NCBI GenBank assembly: GCA_019310195.1
Contig: JAFDET010000215.1
Coordinates: forward strand, 1 to 5,630
Source of the DNA: Deltaproteobacteria bacterium
Lineage (GTDB): Bacteria > Myxococcota_A > UBA9160 > JAFDET01
Length of the DNA stretch: 5,630 nt
Direction of reading: 5' to 3'
Below the pieces are notes generated by a model. That model made no database searches. It was not told where the DNA came from and was given only the letters and a program-made list of their open reading frames with translations. The translations under genes were made by a program, and so were the position numbers. Below are positions 1 through 5,492 of this stretch, piece after piece (position 1 is the first letter of the stretch; every line of letters starts with the position of its first letter).

Positions 1-1
1 C

Positions 2-451
2 CCCGCCAAGGAGCAGCTCAAGTTCTCCTGGGGCGCCGGCGCGGCGACCCCCGCTGCGGAGCTGGGGGATCCCCTGGGACTGGACGGCTGGTCGCTGTGC
101 CTCTACGACGCCGGCGCTCTGGTGTGGGAGGGCGCGCTTCCGGCCGGGGGCGTGTGCGGCGTGGACAAGCCCTGCTGGAAGTCCGCTGGCAAGGGCTTCC
201 AGTACAAGGACAAGCACGCTCTGCCCGACGGGATGAGCGCCGCGTCGCTCAAGGGCGATCCCGCCGATGGCAAGCCCAAGGCCGGCGCCAAGGGCAAGGG
301 AGTCGCCCTCGGGCTGGCGGACTTCTCGGCGCTGACCGGGCCCCTGGACGCCCAGCTTCAACGCGCCGATGGCGGCCTGTGCCTGGGCGCCACCTTCAGC
401 GCGCCCTTCGAGAAGCAGAAAGCGACCCGCTTCAAGGCGCGCTCCGACTGA
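2..451 (+). CDS. C-terminal part of an unrecognised, probably secreted protein (5' end outside window)
   Basis: The frame is open from the left edge to a TGA at 449-451, giving 149 visible residues; the true start lies upstream. The visible part begins with an A/G/P-rich stretch. A compact domain follows from about residue 28 to the end, with a GWSLCLYD strand, a CWKSAGKGFQYKDK segment (about 58-71), a Lys/Gly-rich middle (KAGAKGKG) and a final FKARSD. Four cysteines (33, 52, 58, 127) and alternating polar/hydrophobic strands suggest a beta-rich, disulfide-bearing extracytoplasmic domain. The GKGFKYKDK...KGKG pattern resembles a domain I remember at the ends of uncharacterised exported proteins from deltaproteobacterial-type genomes. 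That is recollection, not a search result. Function is unknown. No signal peptide can be assessed because the N-terminus is missing. The next gene starts 95 bases downstream on the same strand. Confidence 0.72.
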   Translation, partial: PAKEQLKFSWGAGAATPAAELGDPLGLDGWSLCLYDAGALVWEGALPAGGVCGVDKPCWKSAGKGFQYKDKHALPDGMSAASLKGDPADGKPKAGAKGKGVALGLADFSALTGPLDAQLQRADGGLCLGATFSAPFEKQKATRFKARSD

Positions 452-485
452 GTTCCGCCCCGGGTCGCCTTCCGCCGAACGGCTG

Positions 486-499
486 TCCGCCGCGGCGGA
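486..499. promoter_or_regulatory. 14-bp perfect palindrome upstream of the acyl-CoA ligase (candidate operator)
   Basis: TCCGCCGCGGCGGA equals its own reverse complement. It ends 8 bases before the TAGAAT box at 508-513, so it would cover the -35/spacer region of that promoter. This is where a repressor dimer site would be expected. It could also be a chance product of the high GC content, or a weak hairpin (5-bp stem, CGCG loop) ending the upstream gene. No T-run follows it, so an intrinsic terminator is unlikely. Confidence 0.3.
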
Positions 500-507
500 T
501 CTGGGTC

Positions 508-513
508 TAGAAT
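508..513 (+). promoter_or_regulatory. Candidate -10 box (TAGAAT) for the acyl-CoA ligase
   Basis: TAGAAT differs from the TATAAT consensus at one base and lies in a short A/T-richer patch within otherwise GC-rich DNA. Transcription would start near 520, leaving a leader of about 27 bases that contains the ribosome binding site. No convincing -35 hexamer is seen 16-18 bases upstream; that position is taken by the palindrome. Confidence 0.4.
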
Positions 514-531
514 GGGCGCCGCCCCCCAAGC

Positions 532-540
532 GAGGAAGGA
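532..540 (+). promoter_or_regulatory. Strong Shine-Dalgarno for the acyl-CoA ligase
   Basis: GAGGAAGGA ends 6 bases before the ATG at 547. It is the clearest ribosome binding site in the window and fixes this ATG as the start of the ligase. Confidence 0.75.
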
Positions 541-546
541 CCCGCC

Positions 547-2103
547 ATGCTGCTGGGAGACATCCTGCGACGCCACGCGCTGCTGCGGCCGGATTCGCCG
601 GCCCTGCTCTGGGACGACCGGACCTGGAGCTTCCGGGATCTACGGGACGACAGCTACCGGCTCGCCCACGCCCTGATCGATGCCGGAGTCGCCCACCAGG
701 AGCACGTGGCGGTCCTGGCCAAGAACGACCCGGGCTACCTGACGGCCTACTTCGGCTGCGCGGCCGCGGGCGCCATCATCACCTGCGTCAACTACCGGCT
801 GGCCGATCCGGAGTTCGTCTACATCATCACCGACTCCGAGGCACGGCTTCTCCTGCTGGACGCGGAGTTCGTACCGGTCTGGGAGCGCATCCGCGAGCAG
901 TGCCCCAACATCGAGCGGGTGGTCGTGTTCGGCGACGCGCCCGAGGGGTACCCGTCGTACGACGAATTCCTGCGCGACCAGCCTGCCCATGCCCCGGATC
1001 GGCCCGTGTCCGAAAACGACGTGGCGCTCCAGATGTACACCAGCGGCACCACCGGTGTTCCCAAGGGCGCCATGCTGAGCCACCGCAACCTGGCGAACAA
1101 CGCCATGTCCTCGGTGTTGAGCATGCAGCTTTCCGACGTGAGCTGCTTCCTGATCTGCGCGCCGCTCTACCACATGGCCGCCGGCATCTGCAGCCTCATG
1201 GCACTGCTGACCGGGGCGCCGGTCCTGCTGCACCGCGAGTTCAACCCGCAGCAGGTCCTCGACGCCCTGGAGGGGCGCGGCGTGAGCCACACGCTGCTCA
1301 TCCCGGCCATGATCCTGTTCCTGCTGCAGATTCCCGACATCGACAAGCGCGACTTCAGCCGGCTGAAGCAGATCGCCTACGGCGCCTCGCCGATCCCGTA
1401 CGAGGTGCTGAAGAAGGCCATGGACGCCTTCGGCTGCGGCTTCCTCCAGGCCTACGGCCAGACCGAGGCGACCGCCATCCTGACCGTGCTGACCGCCGAA
1501 GACCACCGGGCCGAGGGCGAGCGCGGCGAGCGCCTGCTCAAGTCCGCCGGTCGCGAGATCCTGGGCGCGGAGGTTCGCGTGGTCGGCGAAGACGGCCGGC
1601 CCGTGAAGACCGGCGAGTGGGGCGAGGTGATCGCCCGCTCTCCCGGGGTCATGAAGGGTTACTGGAACATGCCCGACAAGACCGCCGAGGCCATCCGCGA
1701 GGGTTGGCTCTGGACCGGCGACATCGGGTACCTGGACGACGAGGGCTACCTCTATATCGTGGACCGCTCCAAGGACATGATCATCTCGGGCGGCGAGAAC
1801 ATCTACCCGCGCGAGATCGAAGAGGTGCTGTTCGGGCACGAGGCCGTCGCCGACGCCGCCGTGATCGGCGTGCCCAACGACCAGGGCTGGGGCGAGGAAG
1901 TGAAGGCCTGCGTGGTGCGCAAGCCGGACACCGAGCTGGACGAGGCGGCGGTGATCGCGTTCTGCCGCGAGCACCTGGCCGGGTACAAGTGCCCGAAGAG
2001 CGTGGATTTCATCGAGGAGATCCCGCGCAACCTCTCGGGGAAGGTGCTGAAGAAGGACCTGCGCGCGCCCTACTGGGAAGGCCACACCCGCGCTGTGAAC
2101 TGA
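547..2103 (+). CDS. Acyl-CoA synthetase / class I AMP-forming ligase (FadD-like)
   Basis: A complete 518-residue enzyme of the ANL superfamily. It should activate a carboxylic acid with ATP to an acyl-adenylate and transfer it to CoA in the cytoplasm. The signature motifs appear in order: the P-loop TSGTTGVPKG (165-174), YGQTE (303-307), TGD (390-392), the hinge DRSKD (406-410) followed by GGENIYPREIEE, and the catalytic lysine K499 in LSGK near the C-terminus. Length is usual for fatty-acyl or aryl-CoA ligases, and there is no carrier-protein domain, so it is not a peptide synthetase module. The ATG is set by the Shine-Dalgarno at 532-540. The C-terminal LRAPYWEG...VN ending recalls medium/long-chain acyl-CoA ligases of high-GC bacteria. 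The substrate cannot be read from sequence; fatty, sterol side-chain and aromatic acids all remain possible. A P450 on the opposite strand 2 kb away hints at lipid or sterol side-chain use. Confidence 0.95.
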   Translation: MLLGDILRRHALLRPDSPALLWDDRTWSFRDLRDDSYRLAHALIDAGVAHQEHVAVLAKNDPGYLTAYFGCAAAGAIITCVNYRLADPEFVYIITDSEARLLLLDAEFVPVWERIREQCPNIERVVVFGDAPEGYPSYDEFLRDQPAHAPDRPVSENDVALQMYTSGTTGVPKGAMLSHRNLANNAMSSVLSMQLSDVSCFLICAPLYHMAAGICSLMALLTGAPVLLHREFNPQQVLDALEGRGVSHTLLIPAMILFLLQIPDIDKRDFSRLKQIAYGASPIPYEVLKKAMDAFGCGFLQAYGQTEATAILTVLTAEDHRAEGERGERLLKSAGREILGAEVRVVGEDGRPVKTGEWGEVIARSPGVMKGYWNMPDKTAEAIREGWLWTGDIGYLDDEGYLYIVDRSKDMIISGGENIYPREIEEVLFGHEAVADAAVIGVPNDQGWGEEVKACVVRKPDTELDEAAVIAFCREHLAGYKCPKSVDFIEEIPRNLSGKVLKKDLRAPYWEGHTRAVN

Positions 2104-2137
2104 ATACCCGCCTCGTTCGTCTGGTCCAATGTCGGTG

Positions 2138-2143
2138 TTGACC
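2138..2143 (+). promoter_or_regulatory. Possible -35 element (TTGACC) upstream of the HTH-TPR gene
   Basis: TTGACC matches the TTGACA consensus at five of six positions. It lies in the 106-base gap between the ligase stop and the preferred GTG start at 2210. No TA-containing -10 hexamer follows at 16-19 bases, so the promoter is weakly supported. Read-through from the ligase gene is equally possible. Confidence 0.2.
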
Positions 2144-2195
2144 GCCGGGCTCCCACGCCACATCAGGGGTTGGAGATCCCGGGGGGAAGCCGACC

Positions 2196-2201
2196 GGGAG
2201 G
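2196..2201 (+). promoter_or_regulatory. Shine-Dalgarno GGGAGG supporting the GTG start at 2210
   Basis: GGGAGG lies 8 bases before an in-frame GTG at 2210. The alternative ATG at 2129 has no purine-rich site in the 20 bases before it. This decides the start chosen for the HTH-TPR gene. Confidence 0.5.
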
Positions 2202-2209
2202 GCGAGGCC

Positions 2210-3361
2210 GTGGCACGTTCCGACGAGGCGCTGAGCGAGGTTCAACCCGAGGTGTTCTCCCTGCTTTGGGAGGGGCCGCCGCCGGTGCAGCTTCCGGCGG
2301 AGCCCGCGTTCCCCGGCTCGGAGGCGGAGCGCCGCGCAGCGCTGGTGGCCGAACGCGAGCGCGAGCTTCGGGAGATCCGCTGCAGCGAGCAGGGTCGCGT
2401 CGTCTGGGACCAGGTCCGCGCCGAAGCGCTGCGCCGCGGGGACGAGAAGGTGTGGAAGCGCAAGCTGCACGCCTACGGCTGGGTGAAGCTCCAGCGCCAG
2501 GGCAGCGCGGCCGACTACGCGCGCCGCTTCGGAGCCAACCACGCCACCGTGCGCACCTGGATCGCGGACGTGGCCAAGCTGGCCTACGAGGTGGGCTATC
2601 GCCTGCACGAAGACCGCCTGCTCCTGGTCGGGGATGCACCGGCCGAGCTGGACCGGCTGCGCACCCTGGTGAACGGCGACCCCGGCTCACCCGAGGCATG
2701 GCAGGCGCTGCGCGAGGTCGAGGCCGAATTCCGCGGTCGCGACGCTTACTTCCATCTCAACGAAGGGCACGTGCTGCGCGCCCAGGGTCGCCTGCGCCGT
2801 TCGGACGCCACTCTCCGCGAGGGCTTGACCATCGCGGAAGCGCGGCGCACGCGCGCGCTGCTGTGGAATGCCCGGGGCCAGACGTTCTGGGACTGCGGGC
2901 CCGGCTCGGACTGGCCCCTGGACCATCCCCTGGAGCACGCCCGGCGCGCCTTCCGGCGCGCCGCTGCCGTGGATCCCGCCAGCTACTTCCCCTTCGTCAA
3001 CCTGGCGCAGCTGGCGGTGGACGCCGGTGACCTGCGCCGGGCCGAGTACTGGGTGGGGGAGCTCGGCTCCGCGCGCAAGCAGATGCAGAGCGAGATGAAG
3101 AGCGACCTGGCTCGCTACCTGCGCGGCGCGGAGTGGAGCGGCGTGGTGGAGCGCACGCGCTGGTGGCAGAGCGGTCCTGCGCGTTGGATTCGCGAGGCCG
3201 CGCGCGCCGGCGCCCTGGCGCTGGCCGTGGCGTTCCTCGGCGGACTGCTGTGGAGCGCGCCGGCCTTCGGCGATCCCGCCCCCGAGGATCTGGGTTCCGT
3301 GACCCGCGTCGAACACCGAGGGGCGAAACTCGACCGGCGCGGCGGTGCGGGCGGAAACTGA
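2210..3361 (+). CDS. Predicted HTH and TPR-repeat protein with a C-terminal membrane anchor
   Basis: I do not recognise a named family. From the GTG at 2210 it has 383 residues. Residues 38-60 are charged and helical (Arg/Glu-rich). Residues 97-120 (QGSAADYARRFGANHATVRT, then WIADV) have the spacing of a helix-turn-helix with a recognition-like second helix. Residues about 180-290 carry degenerate TPR units. The best has W219, G223, A244, F248, A251 and P256 in canonical positions, with an insertion between its two helices; the next has L265, A266 and A278. Residues 333-353 are an uninterrupted hydrophobic stretch preceded by RWIREAAR, predicting a membrane helix with the N-terminus in the cytoplasm, then a tail of about 30 residues. 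A membrane-tethered regulator or scaffold is an inference. An in-frame ATG at 2129 would add 27 residues, but those codons include rare AGG and AGA and no ribosome site precedes them. Confidence 0.8.
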   Translation: MARSDEALSEVQPEVFSLLWEGPPPVQLPAEPAFPGSEAERRAALVAERERELREIRCSEQGRVVWDQVRAEALRRGDEKVWKRKLHAYGWVKLQRQGSAADYARRFGANHATVRTWIADVAKLAYEVGYRLHEDRLLLVGDAPAELDRLRTLVNGDPGSPEAWQALREVEAEFRGRDAYFHLNEGHVLRAQGRLRRSDATLREGLTIAEARRTRALLWNARGQTFWDCGPGSDWPLDHPLEHARRAFRRAAAVDPASYFPFVNLAQLAVDAGDLRRAEYWVGELGSARKQMQSEMKSDLARYLRGAEWSGVVERTRWWQSGPARWIREAARAGALALAVAFLGGLLWSAPAFGDPAPEDLGSVTRVEHRGAKLDRRGGAGGN

Positions 3362-3391
3362 GGCGATTCCGGGCGCCTCTTCGCCACGACC

Positions 3392-3406
3392 CACCACGCC
3401 GTGGTG
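3392..3406. repeat. Inverted repeat in the gap before the methyltransferase
   Basis: CACCACG and CGTGGTG are perfect inverted copies separated by a single C. They lie 31 bases after the stop of the HTH-TPR gene and 55 bases before the TAGGCT box of the methyltransferase. They could fold as a 6-bp stem with a 3-base loop, but no T-run follows, so an intrinsic terminator is doubtful. A dimeric DNA-binding protein site is the alternative, and chance is not excluded. Confidence 0.3.
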
Positions 3407-3460
3407 CGTGCGCTGCGCCGCTGGGCGGAGGGCCGCGGGGTCCGGGATCACGCGACGCGG

Positions 3461-3466
3461 TAGGCT
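3461..3466 (+). promoter_or_regulatory. Candidate -10 box (TAGGCT) placing the transcript start at the methyltransferase ATG
   Basis: TAGGCT fits a TANNNT -10 pattern and is followed by exactly 6 bases and then ATG at 3473. A transcript from this box would begin at or within a base of the start codon. The 20 bases before the ATG hold no GGAG/GAGG-like site, which agrees with leaderless translation. No -35 hexamer is evident. Confidence 0.42.
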
Positions 3467-3472
3467 TCTCCC

Positions 3473-4138
3473 ATGGAGTCGCGCCGGCGCTACCGCGCGA
3501 TCTACGACCACGTCCTGTCGCGGATCTACGACCTCTACATGGCCTGGTACATGCTTCCCTACGGCGGCGAACCCCGCTTCCGGCGCGGCATGCTGGAGGG
3601 CCTCGAGTTTCGCTCGGGTGAACGCGTTCTCGACTGCACCTGCGGGACGGGAAACGCAACCGCCGCCCTGCGCCGGCGCCTGGACGCGGGTGTGCTGGTG
3701 GGCTCGGACCTGTCGCGGGGTCAGCTCCGCCGCGCCCGCCGCAAGCGCGCGCTGAGCGGTGTGCCGCTGCTCCAGGCCGACGCGACGCACCTGCCCTTCC
3801 CGCCCGCGGCCTTCGACTCGGTATTCCTTCCCCACGCCATCCACGAGATGCCCCGGGCGGTGCGCGGGGCCGCGCTGCGCGAGGCGCTCCGGGTCTGCGG
3901 GAGCGAGGGCCGCGTGGTGGTGCTGGAGCTCGACCGGCCGGAGTCGCTCTGGCTGCGGCTCCTGATCGGAACCTGGTTTTTCTTCTGGGTCCCCGGGTTC
4001 ATCAACTTCGAGACACCCACGCGCCGCGACCTGCAGCGCCGGGGCGTGGTCAACGAGGTGCGCGAGGCGGGGTTCGCGCACGTGCGCAGGCTCTCCAAGT
4101 TTGCGGGCACCATGCAGGCCGTGGAGGGCCGGCCCTGA
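3473..4138 (+). CDS. SAM-dependent methyltransferase, UbiE/COQ5-like class I fold
   Basis: A complete 221-residue protein. Motif I is VLDCTCGTGNAT (52-63), where the usual first glycine of the SAM loop is Cys (C55-T56-C57-G58-T59-G60). Motif II has the acidic residue D79 in GSDLS, expected to bind the ribose. Motif III is QADATHLPF (101-109), then AFDSVFLPHAIHEM (113-126), then strand VVVLEL (148-153). As in UbiE-like enzymes, a hydrophobic segment follows (about 159-179, with WFFFW), and the C-terminus has a FAGTMQAVEG ending like the UbiE terminus. It probably methylates a small lipophilic molecule, perhaps at the membrane, but the substrate is unknown. True UbiE of menaquinone/ubiquinone synthesis is not claimed, because the context has no quinone genes. 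It lies 111 bases after the HTH-TPR gene and ends 12 bases from the convergent P450 stop. The ATG has no Shine-Dalgarno. Confidence 0.88.
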   Translation: MESRRRYRAIYDHVLSRIYDLYMAWYMLPYGGEPRFRRGMLEGLEFRSGERVLDCTCGTGNATAALRRRLDAGVLVGSDLSRGQLRRARRKRALSGVPLLQADATHLPFPPAAFDSVFLPHAIHEMPRAVRGAALREALRVCGSEGRVVVLELDRPESLWLRLLIGTWFFFWVPGFINFETPTRRDLQRRGVVNEVREAGFAHVRRLSKFAGTMQAVEGRP

Positions 4139-4150
4139 GCGGCGCAGAGG

Positions 4151-5434
4151 TCAGCGAGGCCGCACGCGAATCCGCACCGGGATGTGCTTGGGCCCGCCCA
4201 CGAAGCTGGCGGCCAACAGCTCCACCGGCCCCGCCAGCTCCAGCGACTCCACGCGCTGGGCGAACTGGCGCCAGAAGACGCGCAGGTCCATGCGCGCCAG
4301 GTGCGCCCCCAGGCAGAAGTGCTCGCCGATCCCGAATCCCAGGTGCGGGTTCGGGTTGCGGTCGACGCGGAAGGCGTGGGGATCGTCGTATACGTCCTCG
4401 TCCCGGTTGGCCGAGGCGTAGAAGAGCGCCACCGAGTCGCCCTTGCGGATCTGCTTGCCGTCCAGCTCCACGTCCGCCGTGGCCGTGCGCGAGAAGTGAT
4501 TCACGGGCGTGGTCCAGCGCACGATCTCGTCGGTGGCCGTGGCGACGAGCCCGCTTGGGTCGCCGCGCAGCTTCTCGAGCTGGTCCGGGTGGTCCAGGAA
4601 GGCCAGCAGTCCGCTGGAGATGCCGTTCCGCGTGGTGTCGTGGCCGGCCACCATGACCAGGAAGTAGAGCGAGAAGAGCTCGAACTGGGGCACCGGCTGA
4701 CCGTCGAGCTTTGCGTTGGCCAGGACGCTCGAGAGGTCGTCGCGCGGGTTGCGGCGCCGATCCTCGGTGATCTCGTTCAGGAAGGTGAACGCTTCGGTGA
4801 TGAAGGACAGGCGGTCCTCGCGGGTATCGCCCTCGCGCTGGAACTCCTCGTCCTCGATTCCGAAGTTCTCGTTGGTGATGCGCAGGACGAAGTCTTCCTG
4901 CTCGCGGGGAATGCCCAGGAGCTCGGTGATCATGCGCAGCGGCTGGCGCGCGGCAATCTCGCTGACGAAGTCGCACTCGACCTCACCGCGGGCCGCCAGC
5001 TCGTCGAAGAGCTCGGCGGTGATCTCCTCCAGCCGGGCTTCCAGCCGCTGCACGGCTCGGGGTGTGAACCAGGCCGATACCAGCTTGCGGTAGTCGCGGT
5101 GCTCCGGCGGGTCCATGTTGACCAGCATGCGCAGCGGCGGATTCTCCTCCAGCGTCTGAGAGAGGGCGCCGCCCTCCATCTCCGGGAACAGGATGAAGCG
5201 GCCCGCGCTGCGGAACAGGCCCGGGTTCTTGGAGACCTCGGTGATGTGGGCGGCCTTGGTCACCGCCCAGAACGGTCGGTACTGGGGCGGCTCGCACCAG
5301 TGCACCGGATCCTCGGCGCGCAGCCGCCGCCATGCGTCGTGGGGATACCCGTTCTCGGCGTAGAGTCGAGCGGTGATCACGTCGAGCTGGTTCAGGGGAA
5401 TGCGGTACGCGTTCGAGAGAGGTGCGTCGGGCAT
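4151..5434 (-). CDS. Cytochrome P450, CYP125/CYP124-like
   Basis: A complete 427-residue soluble bacterial P450; no N-terminal membrane anchor is present. All core signatures are seen: the I-helix oxygen-activation motif AGHDTT (263-268), the K-helix ExxR as E303-IV-R306, and the haem loop FGIGEHFCLG (367-376) with the thiolate ligand C374. An early VNMDPPEH segment and FSRTATADVEL, YASANRDE, PNPHLGFG and FVGGPKHIPV are the pattern of the CYP125/CYP124/CYP142 group. Known members of that group hydroxylate the terminal carbon of cholesterol side chains or methyl-branched lipids. The exact substrate is inference. The enzyme needs a ferredoxin and reductase for electrons, and none is encoded in this window. 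The ATG has a GGAGG 8 bases upstream. The gene is divergent from an antiporter and convergent with the methyltransferase, so it is likely a single-gene transcript here. Confidence 0.96.
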   Translation of the reverse strand: MPDAPLSNAYRIPLNQLDVITARLYAENGYPHDAWRRLRAEDPVHWCEPPQYRPFWAVTKAAHITEVSKNPGLFRSAGRFILFPEMEGGALSQTLEENPPLRMLVNMDPPEHRDYRKLVSAWFTPRAVQRLEARLEEITAELFDELAARGEVECDFVSEIAARQPLRMITELLGIPREQEDFVLRITNENFGIEDEEFQREGDTREDRLSFITEAFTFLNEITEDRRRNPRDDLSSVLANAKLDGQPVPQFELFSLYFLVMVAGHDTTRNGISSGLLAFLDHPDQLEKLRGDPSGLVATATDEIVRWTTPVNHFSRTATADVELDGKQIRKGDSVALFYASANRDEDVYDDPHAFRVDRNPNPHLGFGIGEHFCLGAHLARMDLRVFWRQFAQRVESLELAGPVELLAASFVGGPKHIPVRIRVRPR

Positions 5435-5442
5435 GCTGCGAG

Positions 5443-5447
5443 CCTCC
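5443..5447 (-). promoter_or_regulatory. Shine-Dalgarno (GGAGG) of the P450 gene
   Basis: On the minus strand GGAGG ends 8 bases before the ATG at 5434, within GGACGGAGGC. It supports the chosen P450 start and contrasts with the divergent antiporter gene, which has no correctly spaced site. Confidence 0.65.
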
Positions 5448-5462
5448 GTCCGTGGGGCGCCG

Positions 5463-5468
5463 AAGATA
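5463..5468 (-). promoter_or_regulatory. Candidate -10 box (TATCTT) for the P450 gene
   Basis: Read on the minus strand, TATCTT lies in the only A/T-rich patch (TTTGATATCTT) of the 58-base divergent gap. A start near 5456 would give a leader of about 22 bases carrying the GGAGG site. No -35 match is seen 16-17 bases upstream. Confidence 0.3.
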
Positions 5469-5472
5469 TCAA

Positions 5473-5486
5473 ACGCGAGCTAGCGT
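5473..5486. promoter_or_regulatory. Imperfect 14-bp dyad between the divergent P450 and antiporter promoters
   Basis: ACGCGAGCTAGCGT matches its reverse complement at 12 of 14 positions, centred on AGCT. It overlaps the TAGCGT box of the antiporter and ends 5 bases from the TATCTT box of the P450. A bound protein there could affect both genes. With only one copy in the window, this is a suggestion. Confidence 0.25.
5481..5486 (+). promoter_or_regulatory. Candidate -10 box (TAGCGT) placing the transcript start at the antiporter GTG
   Basis: TAGCGT fits TANNNT and is followed by exactly 6 bases and then GTG at 5493, the same geometry as TAGGCT before the methyltransferase. The only purine run upstream, GAGG at 5488-5491, is one base from the GTG and so too close to act as a Shine-Dalgarno. 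Confidence 0.38.
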
Positions 5487-5492
5487 AGAGGC

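Noticed and set aside
369..2141. 590-codon plus-strand frame overlapping the ligase in another phase
   Set aside because: The product is Arg/Pro/Gly-rich low-complexity sequence, typical of the shifted frame of a high-GC gene.
640..2163. 507-codon open frame on the minus strand opposite the acyl-CoA ligase
   Set aside because: It mirrors the ligase codons in GC-rich DNA, its product is His/Val/Ala-rich without motifs, and it covers a gene with all catalytic motifs.
2170..3030. 286-codon plus-strand frame inside the HTH-TPR gene
   Set aside because: Arg/Gly/Pro/Ala-biased composition and no motif; the other phase has TPR and membrane-helix features.
2687..4081. 464-codon minus-strand frame spanning the HTH-TPR and methyltransferase genes
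   Set aside because: It crosses two well-supported genes and an intergenic gap and shows no recognisable domain.
4125..4136. AGGGCCGGCCCT palindrome at the end of the methyltransferase as a bidirectional terminator
   Set aside because: It could only form a 4-bp stem with a CCGG loop, lies within the coding sequence, and has no T-run on either strand.
4184..5488. 434-codon plus-strand frame antisense to the P450
   Set aside because: The P450 on the other strand has every signature motif; the antisense product is a Val/Leu/Glu/Arg-rich shadow with no domain.
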